Shown in pieces: positions 1 through 11,987 of a stretch of 64,000 bases of DNA. Below the pieces are notes generated by a model, which did not search any database, was not told where the DNA came from, and saw nothing but the letters and a program-made list of their open reading frames with translations. Made by a program: the position numbers and the translations under genes. The stretch comes from Zychaea mexicana (lineage: Eukaryota > Mucoromycota > Mucoromycetes > Mucorales > Lichtheimiaceae). How positions within the stretch are numbered: position 1 is the stretch's first letter; each line of letters starts with the position of its first letter. The stretch covers positions 372,001-436,000 of the forward strand of contig NW_026516678.1 of NCBI RefSeq assembly GCF_025766255.1, read 5' to 3'.

Positions 1-80
1 ATGCATTCAGGTGGAAACTCGGCTATTTTGGCCTTGACTTCTTCGAGCTGCTTTTGGATCTTTTCATCGTCGACATATCG
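1..80 (-). CDS. Partial internal exon of an unidentified gene leaving the window on the left
   Basis: Read on the minus strand, 80..1 is open and follows a good acceptor (rc ...GATATAG at about 81-87). It encodes 26 residues ending in a charged, helix-like stretch, VDDEKIQKQLEEVKAK, then IAEFPPEC. The lysine/glutamate-rich pattern and the acceptor suggest real coding sequence. No convincing first exon was found between here and RRG7, and the fragment is too short to identify. It could also be chance. Confidence 0.3.
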
Positions 81-170
81 CTATATCAACGTCTACATTA
101 TTAAACGCAAACTACTGTATCTTGCAGCACTGGCGAACGATCTATGGCTGAACTATGCGAAATTTAATTT

Positions 171-245
171 TCATTGGCTAGCGACATTGATTTCCATTGG
201 ACGACATTGGTTTCCATCGGGCCCGACATTGATTTTCATTGGCTG
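171..245. promoter_or_regulatory. Array of inverted CCAAT boxes upstream of RRG7, built on a short degenerate repeat
   Basis: ATTGG (reverse complement of CCAAT) occurs at 173-177, 196-200, 206-210 and 238-242, inside about four degenerate copies of a roughly 21-bp unit with core TTTYCATTGG...CGACATTG. CCAAT is the site of the HAP/NF-Y complex, which in fungi activates respiratory genes. The array lies 125-200 bp before the RRG7 start, so HAP control is a reasonable inference; the repeats themselves are seen directly. Confidence 0.45.
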
Positions 246-368
246 CGACATCACATATTGGAAATACTGTACTTCATCGAAACGAAGCTCATCTTGTTGT
301 AACTACGATTCAGAAAAGAGATTGGCTCATTTAAATAAGGATATAGAAATCTGTCTCTCCTTCTTTCA

Positions 369-989
369 ATGCGTAACCCTCTCAATCGTGCCAAATCAAC
401 CTTGATCCACGATCTCAAATCGTTTCTACAACATCCACCCTCTGATTCGTCGTCCACTGTCTATCGAGGAACGCTTTTCGAATGGCAAACGCATCAAGTC
501 TTTGAGCAAGAACTCGGGATGCGACTACGACGCGTAGGTGGAAAAAGCGACGGTGGCGTGGATTTACGAGGCACGTGGCCATTACGCGACTTGTCACTTT
601 ATAAACAACAGCAACCTTTTGGGATAGATATTGCACCGAGCATCATCGTTCAATGCAAGAGTATCAAGGCTGGATGTTCACCTGATCATGTGCGGGCACT
701 GGTCGGTGCAGCAGGCGCATTGGATCCTCAATCCAGTATAGCAATGTTGGCTACAAGCAGTAACAAAAAATATACAGCCGATGTCATTTCGCATTTCATG
801 GAATCTCATATGCCGTTGGCCTTGGCAAGAATATGTGATGTGCGACTTGACTCGCTTCTATTCAATCCTGCAGCAGAAACAGTTTTACAAGGTTTGACAG
901 TAGCAACCCAATTCGATTCCAATGGCAACCCAACACCCATATTGATGCATGATGGAGATATTGTTGATCGAGATAGAAATTGTTCATAA
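369..989 (+). CDS. RRG7: RRG7-like mitochondrial protein (required for respiratory growth 7), restriction-endonuclease-like fold
   Basis: A single-exon gene of 206 aa. The core resembles the RRG7/DUF2034 family, proteins needed for respiratory growth and mitochondrial DNA maintenance in yeast. Visible motifs are GTLFEWQ (Glu38), RRVGGKSDGGVDLRG (Asp61, Asp65) and IIVQCKS (Gln95-x-Lys97), which together form a PD-(D/E)xK-like active site as in Mrr-type nucleases. The N-terminus is Arg/Lys/Ser-rich with few acids, compatible with mitochondrial import. ATG 369 is chosen because the family homology begins soon after it. The gene converges on NIP7, whose stop lies 117 bp downstream. Whether the protein is an active nuclease is unknown; the retained residues allow it. 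Confidence 0.85.
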   Translation: MRNPLNRAKSTLIHDLKSFLQHPPSDSSSTVYRGTLFEWQTHQVFEQELGMRLRRVGGKSDGGVDLRGTWPLRDLSLYKQQQPFGIDIAPSIIVQCKSIKAGCSPDHVRALVGAAGALDPQSSIAMLATSSNKKYTADVISHFMESHMPLALARICDVRLDSLLFNPAAETVLQGLTVATQFDSNGNPTPILMHDGDIVDRDRNCS

Positions 990-1105
990 AAAAACAAGAC
1001 TTTTTTTCTGTGTAATGCGTTTTGGTGATATTGTAAATGAAAAAAGAAAGCAAAAGAATGTATATAGTATATTACAATGATAAAAGCTTTAAGGGAAAAC
1101 ATTAA

Positions 1106-1942
1106 TTATAATAAAGTATCTTCAGAGCGAAGGTATTCTCCAACATCTGCCTGATGGAACACAATGATATCCGTTGGCTGAAGCTTCTTCATATCTGCTG
1201 TTGATCGAGCAGTGACACCGAAACCCTAATTGAACTCTTGTCAGTTTACCCATCCTCCGCTATATGCATAATTGCTCCCCCTTCCTATCCTTGCAAAAAC
1301 AAACTTACCAAAGGCATGTCTGTCATGGAATAAACAACAACACCAGTGTGTTCAGGTGTATCATCCGTAATGCGACCCAAATGTGCCTTGACAACATTAT
1401 TGCCATAGAGATATGTCATTTCACCATTTGGCTTGATCCAGATCTTGTGCTAATACGATATGAATGTATCAGCCGTTTTCCGCTTCTATGTGATTTCAAT
1501 ATATAGCGGTTTACCTTTGCATATTGTGCCAAGTGATCCAAAGCGGTGACATGGAGCGTAAACTTTCCGGTTTTGGTGAACTTGCCGAAGCAGACACCAG
1601 CAGATCCCAACTGATCTCGACCAACAGAAGTTGCTATGCGTACCATGCTCTCACTATATATAGATTCTTGTTGAGTATATGTTGTCATGTGTTGTACTTT
1701 TATTTGTTCTACTCTTCTTTTATAGAGTACCTGAGGTAGTATACTCGATCTTTGTGCAAACGGAAGCAGTAAGTTTCATCCGGCCGATCAATCAAGTGCT
1801 TAATGTTCGATCCGATGCTACATAAGTGACAAGCTGTTAGACTTACATATTTCTCATTCACTTTAAAAACGTTTGAGATCGCTTACTATTTTGCTAATTT
1901 CTCGAAAAGCGTAGTTGTTTCTTCGTTTGTGAGAGGACGCAT
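1106..1942 (-). CDS. NIP7: NIP7, 60S ribosomal subunit biogenesis factor (PUA domain)
   Basis: Five exons on the minus strand: 1942-1887, 1817-1731, 1653-1515, 1449-1309 and 1225-1106, all with GT-AG borders and joining in phase. The product is 180 aa, the usual NIP7 length. It starts MRPLTNEET and contains [36 protein letters not shown] and [16 protein letters not shown], all hallmarks of NIP7. The protein acts in the nucleolus in pre-27S rRNA processing and 60S assembly; the C-terminal PUA domain (about 95-170) binds RNA. Introns are short (65-83 nt). The promoter lies in the gene-free region to the right. Confidence 0.95.
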
Positions 1943-2872
1943 GGTGACTGCAGTACAATGTCAAAAAAAAAGTGTTGCTTTTCAAGGAACTTGAGCCACT
2001 TGAATAATTCTCGGAGTTAATTTGCTTGGATTTTGGTTTACTTTTTTTTTAATTTTCGACCAAATAGATTGGTGTGCCACCTTGCCCGAGTTGGTTCAGC
2101 GTTTGACAGCTTCCCCTCTCTGTCTCTCATACATATACAATACATTTTATATTATCCCCGCGAAACACGACTAGTTAGTTACTTTTCTTTGTTTCTTGGT
2201 TGCCTTGGTTACTCGGTTTGTTGCACTTTGGTGCCTCTGTCACGTTACAAAATTGGTTTGTACTCGGCTGCCAGGTAACAGAATCCTAGTTACTCTCATC
2301 ACAAATGACAATGGTAAATCGCATGGCTTGGCTAATGAAGCTTTGACTGAACAGTAAAGAAAGTCAATACGAACCAACTTTATAATCAACCACTTGACTG
2401 ATATCTGAGTATTGACTGACTATATCATACAGTATCAACCAAAGCACGTAAAGTGTTAATCTATGACAGCATTTAACGATATATTACACAGTATCAACCA
2501 ATTAGTGAAGTGGTAGTGATCGATTGCTTAGCAATTGATGGCAATCCTTTTGTCAGTTTTGTTGACTGAAATCATTTTGTGGCGAAGATGACGATAAGAG
2601 ATAGCAGTAAATTAGATCATCGCATAACTACAGTATATAGTACTACTGTGCACTGTTTATGAGCGAAACTGAAACATTGATACCAACTCTTCATTGTTTA
2701 CTATATTACATGATTTTTTTTTCTTTGTAATCATTATCATGACACAAATCACAACACAGCGGAAGATATGGTACATGTATTGTACCAGGATCCACGGAAA
2801 GTATTAATTTTAAAAGTTCGCATGTGAGCTCTAGTCATTTTCCAAGACGCAAGGACGGGAAAAGAAAGGGTA
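1943..2872. other. Intergenic, NIP7 upstream region
   Basis: No supportable gene. It includes the NIP7 promoter and AT-rich sequence with an imperfect direct repeat, ACAGTATCAACCA, near 2430 and 2490. Confidence 0.6.
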
Positions 2873-3408
2873 CAGTACCCGCTCGTTAAACCGATCACCT
2901 CTGTTTTTCGAGAAAGTGATCGGTTTAACTTTAAAGATTGAGGGTCCGCCATGTGAGATATAGAACTCGCTGGAAGGATCATCTTATGATGTTACACTAT
3001 TACATGTAATGTTTATATACATTTCAGGTTGGGATGCGAGTTGTTGAGGGGGAAGAAGAAGAAGAAGGATAAGAAGACATCAAATAGGCGATAGCGTAGA
3101 TGAAACGAAAATACCAGCAATTGGTAGACGAGCTTCCTATTACTGTTGAGCCATTGAGACTCTGAACATCTGTGAAGAGAAGAATCAGGTCTTTGAAATT
3201 GATGCAATCTCATATCACCAATTTCGCCAATCAAGCTATTAAGCTTAGTAACTTAACCAAAAATAACCGATCAATCGTGGGACAAGTGATCGGTGATCGG
3301 TTTAGCGAACGTCCGATATTTTACTGCTTACCGAGCTGGTATTTTGGGGAAGTGATCGGTTTAACGAAATATCGGTTTAAAGGTGATCGGTTTAACGAGC
3401 GGGTACTG
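2873..3408. mobile_element. 536-bp miniature DNA transposon (MITE) with perfect 28-bp terminal inverted repeats and TA target duplication
   Basis: The left end at 2873-2900 begins CAGTACCCGCTCG and continues to ...CCGATCACCT. Its exact reverse complement is at 3381-3408. Both ends are flanked by TA (2871-2872 and 3409-3410), the target of Tc1/mariner/pogo-type transposases, and CAGT is a common terminus in that superfamily. Inside are more copies of GTGATCGGTTTA(A/G): at about 2917, 3287-3308 and 3351, plus an inverted one in the left end, which look like transposase-binding sites. No ORF resembles a transposase, so the element is non-autonomous. Perfect inverted repeats suggest recent insertion. 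It sits in a gene-free region. Confidence 0.8.
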
Positions 3409-3987
3409 TATATATTTGACTCAGAATTCTGTAATCACATTATGCGGTCGGTTGTAACTAGATAAGCTCGTGCATTAAACCTGATGATTGACGCAGCAGG
3501 CTTATTTTATTAACTACTTGGTCATTAAGCATCGTATAAATAAATGCTCCGTCGTATATTCAGAGATTGAACCATCTCTGCCAACGCTCCTTCAAAAAGA
3601 AGGTGCTACTAGCATTGTTTAACGCCCTGTTACACAGTTTTATGCCGATTAAGATGACAAAGGGGAGAGCATATTTTGGATGCTGGTATCAATTTAAAAA
3701 GAGCCGAAAAGATCGTAAACCCGAAAAGATACAAATTGCCTTTGGGACACCTAAAACGACCTTCCAAGACTCAGTACGTAATACCTTAAAAGGGTTTAAC
3801 GGTGATCTGAGATTTTGAATGCTACATACAAGCGATGCTGACAGTTAATGTACAGTATATGGCAACAAAGAAGACGAAACAAGGAAGACGATGTATAACC
3901 TATGTGAAAAAGAGTTTGAGGGATGTAGAATGCACTGATGTTTTACATACAAGGATTTACTTCTATAGCTAATTATAAGCTGGAATA
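3409..3987. other. Intergenic between two transposons
   Basis: No gene or clear structure seen. An 83-codon open frame at 3567-3818 has no recognisable domain and is probably chance. Confidence 0.5.
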
Positions 3988-4861
3988 CAGTGAGCCCCGG
4001 TTTTGCAACTCCCGGCAACGCAATCTCTACTGTACGCTAATGTCAAAAAAACCATAAGAAACAACATTTGCTTTGTACGGTTTCATCTTTTTCAGTGATT
4101 AAATGTTCCCGTAATGTGCAACAAACATATGCCTTGGCGCTTGTGGCATCTTATCAAAGAAATGGTTAAAGCCAAGAAAGGTATGGTGCTAGCATCCAAA
4201 GGTAGATCGCTTCCTCAATATCCTATACAAATAATATCAGTATGCAATTTAGTACATTACTGATATTTATGACGATGATAGTTTTATATGTAACAATGAA
4301 TCGAATCTAACTTACAGAGTATTTTTCCTTGTCCACGCCGCTTTGAGATTTTCTCTGCAAAAGGTGACGGTTCAATAACTGAGTATGGGTCGATACGTTT
4401 CTTGTGCAAAAGACGAGGAAAAGTGGAACTGTGATGATGGTACTCTTAGCGCAGATACTTTCTCCTTCAGTGATTTGGCACCACTAGTACAAATCTATTC
4501 CTTCCAGATGCGATCTTCATGCTCGGCTGTGAGCATTCTGAGAGATTAATTTCCCATAGAATAAAAAAAAGTGGTTCAAAGGATTTTAAGAACACAGAAG
4601 AACGTCACAATCAAAGTTAGTGAGCTGCTTATACATATAGACACGTTCCAGCTAGGTTGAGTATAACTATACATCTTTATTTCACTACTTTGTCATAGTC
4701 ACAATCGTCATGATGACAGTTATGCATGCAAAGAGACCTGTAAATATTAACTATTCTTATCTTTGTTTGGAAGGTAGCTACTAACTCCCGTTCTTTGCAA
4801 GTCCCTGAATTCTACACCAAATTTTGGAACTGTCACTGTTTTAAAAGGCGAGGGTTCACTG
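3988..4861. mobile_element. Degenerate TA-target DNA transposon, pogo/Tigger-like ends, non-autonomous
   Basis: The left end at 3988 reads CAGTGAGCCCCGGTTTT; the reverse complement of the right end at 4861 reads CAGTGAACCCTCGCCTTTT. Both are next to TA. The ends match imperfectly, mainly over the first 12-15 bases, as expected for an old copy. The 874-bp interior has no intact transposase frame. Ends of the form CAGTG(A/G)ACCC are common in pogo/Tigger elements; the assignment rests only on ends and target site. Confidence 0.5.
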
Positions 4862-7800
4862 TAAAATGTAAAAATTTTGAAAAGAGCATTTGATAGCTTG
4901 ACTTGCTTGCTTTCATATTGGACTTGGCAGTATTACCTCAGCATCAACGATAAACATACGGTTCTCGGGAGAATAATAACGCTCGCTTTTTCAATGATGT
5001 TGGTTTTTAGTGATAAGGCTAATAATAAATCTGCATCCCTATCCTCCTAATCGCCAACACGAGTGATCCGTGTCGCCTAACATTTTAAAGACTACTCAAC
5101 TACAAAACAAAATGGTCCTTAGGAAATCTCTGTAAGATTAGAGGGCACAATAACTCGTTTCAAATATCGTACGTGAACCAAACTAGTAGTAGGCTACTGA
5201 GACCCATGCAGTAGTGGTGTATGTATATAGCGACGGTGACAGTCTTAGTTGCGTCGCCCTTGGTGTTGAACGGCTTCTTCATCTTTGCGCTAACGGTTAG
5301 ACTGTTAGGACCAGATTGTGCAAGATGATACATATGGTTACAGTCACTGTAACTGTTAATATACACTTGGAGAAGAGAGGCGTTCTATGACAATAGCATT
5401 CTACTGTTGCTGCGTTTCGCTAAAGTACAGATCATGTACATACTTTCAAGTATACATGAAGATATAAAAGACTAAATTATCCGGCGAGGAACCAACTTCT
5501 CACATGTCCTTCTATAATTAGTGCGACGGTTAACTAAAGGCACCGTCAAGTTACCAGTCCCCCGTCTCCTTATCACCTTTGTGTAAGAAAACAATAAGAT
5601 GATGATGAGGGGTATATTGGTCGGCTAGAATTGTAGGAAACTTCCTCACTTTACTGTCCGGTGTGTTACGTTTGATATATCCATCCACCATCATCCCACA
5701 GAATTGTATCAGCGGAGGCACGTACATTTTCGTGAGGAATTGAAATCAAAGAGATCAAATGTTATTTACATCATCAGACCACCATTAGTACTAGCGTGCT
5801 ACCGCAACATCATGTATGATGATTATCCAACAGAACCAAGCAGTCAGTAGATCAAAATGAGGAAGATGAAAGGAAGCTTTGTGCTTGAAAATAAGACTAC
5901 ATGAACAGGGGAAAAACCCCCAGTGGCTGAACTTTATCAAGCTGGGCTTAGACTGGGTAATAGGTAACATCGTCGCCACGAAGCGGGAAATAAAAAAAGC
6001 GAACAACGAAAGATATACTTGTAAATATCTGGAGCTGTTTTTTGTAATTTTTCTCGAAAACAGAAGACAAGAGCTTATATGTTTTGTTGGGGCTACTTGT
6101 TCTATATCAAACAGCATCATGTATCACCTTTGTATACAAGATAAGCTTCGTTTGGATCTGGATTTGATGAACTCTCTTTTTCTTGTTTATACGATTCGGG
6201 CGTGTACATTGTAATTTCTCTATCTCTGCTCTGTCATGTTCTTGGACTTTTTTAGTGGTCTGCACAGTGTGAAGATGACACAGCATATTACCTAAATTGA
6301 ATAAAATAGAAGACTGTCACCTTTTCCTTTTTTACGGTTGGCTTTTTTCTCTCACACAAGCCTTCGGGAAAAAATCAGATATAGTAGTGGAATAGTTGGT
6401 GACAACACCAACGGTTCGTTAATCTGCGTTATGTTCCTCAACTGTGATACCCCACACCGGAAATATAAGCCGTTCTCTTTTGGTTTCAATCATCATCAGC
6501 AAGGTTAGAGCCATGACTTGGTAACAAGATGTGTTTGAATTTCTTTAACAGCAGTGCCGATTGTATTCTACGTAGTTAGCGCACACCATAGCGAATAAGC
6601 TTTTGAAGCGTTATCATTCTGGATTTCGTCGCACTACCTCTTTTCCTGCTTTGCTATTAGCCGCTGTGGTTGAACTTTGTTGCAGGCTGCTTATCAAAGG
6701 AACCCTTACACAACTTTCATAATCGCAATATTCCTTTTATGTCAATAAAGTTTGCTCTTCGTTACCCTTTACTCGGATTTAGCGGGTCTAGAAGTAAATC
6801 AATCTTTCCTGGACATACCCAACTTGTAGTTAAATAATTTTCGATGAAATGATGAAGGTATGTTTTTCTTGCTACAATGATAAAACGAATGTATTGCTAT
6901 TCTATGAAGAAGACTATCAAAATATGGGATGGAACGCGCATGTGAGAAATATTACCTTTTATTTTCATTTTTTGTAAAACGTTCTAATACTAGTACTGTA
7001 TGTGTTTTATTCACAATTATCTGGCTCTGTATCACATTCGCACAATTACAAGACGTCTTTAGCCAGTAGCAGAAGAGCCGCTATTAATGGTCTTACATGA
7101 CTAAGATGCTGTGGGTAACAACAGCATCTGGGATTATAATCCCTTATACACCTTCAATTTCACACACACACACACACACACACACAACAAAAGTGTCTAA
7201 ACAACGTTATAAAGAGAAAATATCTCTCAGCAATTATAATTCAGATACATCTAAAAAATATAGTCCAGCAGCTCTCGTTCATATAACGTAAATGCTGTTT
7301 CTGTGATTACGGCAATGCATTGTTATCCTGGCGCACATATAAACAACATCACACAACAGCTAGGCTTATCGTCGAAAGATAAACGTAGCGCTATCTCACG
7401 TCATATTGGAGCGCATCTAGACTTGGAAGAAGGAACGAGGGAGAGGGAACCAAAAGCAAATTCACAACATGCCGCGGGTTTTTCTTTGATCTTGAACTCT
7501 AATAGCAAAGATACTCTTCTGATCAACTTCTAAAACAGAAAAGCTGTTATCAATCACGCTCCAATATCATCTACTTTCTCACCTATACATATTTGCTAGT
7601 ATTTCATGATCTATCCTACAAATTTTGTCATTCGTTTTTTATGAGGAGACTGGTATATCGTACTCTGTTAAACTTGATTTTATTGCTGATAGTTAGGTAT
7701 CACTTAAAAAGGTTGGGTGATGCGTGCATTAGAATGGAACAAAGAGCAATCATCGTATTTCATTAAATCAACCGTCACTATTGCACAAAGAAGAAAAAAG

Positions 7801-8546
7801 AGCAAGAAGTAGGGCAACATTACATCACTACAAGCCCCGCCGACAATCGAGCACTCTGTATCATTAGACACGTTTGAACTTTTGATTTTTCACGTATATG
7901 GAAATCGGGTACTTGTAACTGGATCATGTGGACATGATCCCAAAAACTTAATCTGTACTTGGTACGATGGTATCTAGGATTTGAGTAACAACAGTTTGCC
8001 GGAACTACCCATGTGTATTGCGCGATACGATCTAGCTTTTAGAGTGAACGATATCGTAGTTGGTACGACCTTGGTCTTTTGGGATGATAGCTTCCTCTCT
8101 TTCAATTTCTCTCTGTGTGTGGGTGTATGTGTTTCTCCCTTCGCTACAGGCCTGGGATTTTGCTTTTGCTATCATGCCTCATGGAATATTAGCGATTAAA
8201 CCCCGGTTTCCCGACTGGCAAAATCATCGAAATATGGCATCTGTTCTCCCTTACAAGCTTATTGGATGATGCGGTCATTTACAATATTACTGCCGATAAT
8301 ACCCATAAATCAACCCACCTCACCACTCCGTCATTGAAGCAATAAACCTAATCAGACTGTTGACAACAAGGTGATCAAAAATAGAAAACGAAGAAGAATT
8401 GAGCCTCGATATACGTTTACCCACCCCCATCAAACACGTATATATACACCAGTCTTCGCAAAAGGCATTTTCTTTTCTTCGATCCAACAACAACACTCCC
8501 TTTTCCACTAGCTGCCACTACACTTTATTTCATCGTTTATATAACC
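4862..8546. other. Gene-poor AT-rich region, no supportable gene
   Basis: Only short open frames occur. Two of about 110 codons overlap each other on opposite strands (5791-6120 and 5879-6214) and have no family pattern. A (CA)n microsatellite is listed separately. The last few hundred bases hold the promoter of transporter 1, including a pyrimidine-rich stretch just before the ATG. Confidence 0.55.
7161..7186. repeat. (CA)13 microsatellite
   Basis: About 26 bases of uninterrupted CA dinucleotide, seen directly. Confidence 0.95.
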
Positions 8547-10125
8547 ATGAGCGAAAAGGCGGCTTCATTCGTTGACACTAAATCAAGTGGCGGCTCTTTT
8601 GTTCCACCAGCACCACGACCTACCAAGCGTTTCGGTAAGCAAATCCTCTTTCATTTTACATCCTACTATCTATTGCTCTTTCTTATCATATTATTAGATG
8701 CCCACTCGTTTTTATTAAACAACATTTTTATGCAATCTTATTAATATAGCTTATGATTGGAGAGACAAGCTTCTTGATCCCAATTTCGATGTTGACCGAT
8801 CCAATGGTGGTCGATCGTACACAGCATATTATAACATTGTCTGCTGTGTATGTGGCACTGGCATGTTATCACTTTCTTCTGTCTTAGCAGGAGGAGGTTG
8901 GGGCGCTTTGGCTCTATTGATTATCTGCTGGTGGATGACCATGGTAAAGCAAGAGATATTGAAAAATGTCCAATGCGAAATATTCTAACTCTCTTTGGAT
9001 TTTTGTTAGTACTGCTCTGTTATTCTCATTCAAACGCTTTACTACGGTGGTGAGAAGCGTATGTTGTCGGTTAACCAGGTTGCAACTACTGCGTTCGGCA
9101 AATGGGGCGGCTACACGAGTTTCTTCTTCAACGCTTGGATCTTGCTCGGAACAGCAATCCTCTACTTTGTCTTGTGTGGTTCAAACCTGAACGATTTGTG
9201 CGCCGGAACTGCCGGCGAAATTGGCCATGTTGCCTGGTCTATCATCTTTGTCGTAATTGTTGGAATTCCCTTTGTCTTTATGAAAACCATGGATAACTTG
9301 AGCTGGACCTCGTTACTTGGTGTAGCTGTGACCTTGGTAACAACTTTTATCTGTGTCATCGAAGCTGGCCTCGATCGCCCGAATCAGGTGGATGTCGTCA
9401 GGGAAAATGTCGTCTGGGAAGGCTGGCCCGGCGCCATCGCCGTCATTTCCTTCAGTCTGGGTGGTAACGTCGTTTATCCCAACTGTGAAGCTGCCATGAA
9501 GCGACCTCAGAGATGGCCCATAGTCTGCATCAGTGGTTTGTCAACCTGCGCTCTCTTGTACTTTATGATTGCAATTCCCGGTTATTTCATCTATGGTGAA
9601 ACCGCTCAGAACCCGATTTACAACAGCATTCCGCCTGGTGTTGGTCGTATCATGGCAATTGTGATGGTCACAATCAATGTCACAGTCTCTGTTCCTATCT
9701 ACGCTGGTTCCTTTGCTTTGGACTGTGAAAATATCATGGGCATTACAGTCGAGAAGATGGGTAAAAAGAAAGAATTTATGTACCGTGCCCTTTGGCGTAC
9801 TGCTAGTAAGTTTTTTTTTTTCCTTTTGTTTTAAATGTGCCATATACTCATTGATTATTATTTTTTTCTAGTCATGGTCTTTTGCGCCGTCATCGCATGT
9901 ACTGTTCCTCACTTTTCGCCACTCATGCATTTGTTTGGAGCCTTTGGTTACAGTACCACCATTTTCATCATCCCTGTGTTGTGCTACTGGAAGCTTACCG
10001 GCTTCCGCAATAAGCCGATCTATGAAATCGCATGGGGTTGCCTTATCTTGCTCATGGGCATCGTTGGTCTCATTTTCGGCACTTGGGACTCGGTTGTGAA
10101 ACTCATTGCTGCTTACAATGCATAG
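8547..10125 (+). CDS. AAAP-family (AVT-like) amino-acid transporter, paralogue 1
   Basis: Four exons: 8547-8634, 8750-8943, 9010-9805 and 9872-10125, giving 443 aa. The polytopic sequence fits the transmembrane amino-acid transporter family (Aa_trans), which moves neutral or aromatic amino acids across vacuolar or plasma membranes. The N-terminal 30 residues are hydrophilic; transmembrane segments begin at the glycine-rich VCGTGMLSLSSVLAGGGWG. Conserved blocks include GGYTSFFFNAWILLG, FSLGGNVVYPNCEAAMKRPQ, PGYFIYGE and VIACTVPHFSPLM. Exon sizes (194 and about 796 nt in the middle) and phases equal those of paralogues at 20.8 and 25.1 kb, supporting the model. Substrate and membrane cannot be read from sequence. 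ATG 8547 is the only start in frame before the first intron. Confidence 0.9.
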
Positions 10126-10932
10126 GCATAATGTTTAGCCATCGGAAAGCATGTATCTCATGTTTCCACTTACTTATCAATTCCCTCTATGTCCCATTGG
10201 TACTATCATTATTTATTATCATCATTATTGTATTTTGTATATTTGTATTATTATAATGTTGAATGTAGCTCGTCAATACTTCTGAAAAAGAAAATTGAAC
10301 GACCATTTCGAAACCTTTATTATTTCCTTGAATATATATGTATACGATGTGTGTATGCTCTTGTACAAAAAGCGTCACTGTATGGGGCAAAAGACATTCG
10401 TGCATGTTGCAAAAGGATAGTCTAGATGGTTCTAGGGCGAGGAATGAAGGAAGTAATATATGCGTGTATAAATCAATAACGGGAGGGCAAGAAGACCTGT
10501 AATTACGTATCACCATAACATTATATTGTGTCCAACTTATTTTCTTTTTCAACTAGCCCTCGCTATTTTCACACAATAACCGCAGGTGTGTATAACTGAT
10601 TTATGAAGTTACCGAGGATTTTTGAATAGGAATGTCATATCACGTGATGTGTACTACAAATGTACATTAGCTGGTGGTAATGGACCTGAAGAAGTTTCAT
10701 TTAGCTGCCAGCCAACCATCTAGTTACTGGTAGTATGAGCCTATTACGACCATCCCGTTGATTTGAAACCCATTACTATATACTTTGCCGCAAATGATAC
10801 CAGGGCATGAAATACAGTATATCAGCCAAAAAATTGTTGTTTTTAAGGGTAATGCATCTCTTTCTTACTGCTTCCCATGACTCTTTTATTTCCGTCTCGG
10901 TTTTTTTTACACTTCCCATTAAAAAGATTAAG
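10126..10932. other. Convergent 3' region between transporter 1 and RPB7
   Basis: AT-rich, no gene seen. It should hold the two 3' untranslated regions and terminators. Confidence 0.6.
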
Positions 10933-11987
10933 CTATGGTGATATGACACCTAAATAATCTTCTTTGATCGTTCCAATCGCAAACTAGTGGTAGATTTCCC
11001 ACCAAAAGAAAAATCAATAAACGTATCCACTTTTCCTCTAGTAAAACACCATTCCCCTTCCACTTGGGTATTACCAATCACTTACAATCTCTGTAGCATC
11101 GATACGCGTGCCAACTAGTTTTATCCGCACTTGAACGTCCTTTTGTATCACCTATCCATTCCACAAATCAAGCGCACACACACACAAACTGTTATTACCC
11201 TTTGTGCTGGTTCAATAACGATCGTCGATCGCTAACAGTTGGCTTACCTGATCTTCTGAAGAGTAGCATGGTGGATTGCCGTTCGGGTCGTATTGCATGT
11301 CATTAGGAATAAGCTGTAATAGTGTATCGTTCAGTTGAAGTTAATGGACAAACTATCCGCGTGCGAGACAAAAATAAAGATACTTACATGGTTGGAAACA
11401 AATACTTGTAGTGGCCCCACATCAGCAAAGAAGCCCATCTACACAGAGTCCACATACACACATTAATCCACAAATTGTTTCCTCTCTATTACTTGTCCCT
11501 AGAAAGCATACACACATGTACGGAAACTATATGCATCCATAGAATAAGAGGAGGTACACGTTACCTTATTGACCGTAGTTACTACGGCATCGAGGACCTC
11601 TCCCTTGTATGGTTTGAATACGATTGCTTGATACTTGACCTTGAACTCTGCTAAGCCTGAGCCTGGTAAGATCTTTCCTTTGCTTATATTCAACAGCGAT
11701 ACCACAGTGATGATGTATCCGAACCGTCCAGAACAGGTACCCTCGACATCCGCGTAAAGCTTGTCTTTAAGTTGTGCGTGCATATTCGGCCCAAAATATG
11801 ATGGATGCAGAGTGATTGTATGTGATAACTCTTTCTACAAAATACATATAATTCGTAATCCCCACAATAAAGGTTATTATTATATATTTTGTTGGTTTAG
11901 ATACTGATATCCGCTAGTACACAGTAACGCGTATATGTACATTGCTGATACATCATGCCTCCTTCCCATCTTTACCAGAAAAAACAT
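10933..11987 (-). CDS. RPB7: RPB7, RNA polymerase II stalk subunit
   Basis: Six exons on the minus strand: 11987-11976 (only 12 nt, MFFL), 11834-11565, 11438-11388, 11313-11248, 11151-11086 and 10983-10933. The product is 171 aa, the family length. Recognisable parts are [18 protein letters not shown], the [13 protein letters not shown] and [14 protein letters not shown] blocks of the N-terminal RNP-like domain, [14 protein letters not shown] of the S1/OB domain, and the C-terminal [18 protein letters not shown]7 pairs with RPB4 to form the stalk over the RNA exit channel. The 12-nt first exon is supported by the donor CTG/gtaaag and by the conserved MFF start. Another polymerase's stalk subunit is unlikely, since the RPB7-specific tail is present. 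Confidence 0.95.

Noticed and set aside
1..405. 134-codon plus-strand frame at the left edge
   Set aside because: It runs over the CCAAT repeat array and overlaps the RRG7 start in another frame; composition is low-complexity and no family pattern is visible.
5791..6214. Two overlapping frames of about 110 codons on opposite strands
   Set aside because: Neither shows a domain, codon pattern or splice context; mutual antisense open frames are expected by chance here.
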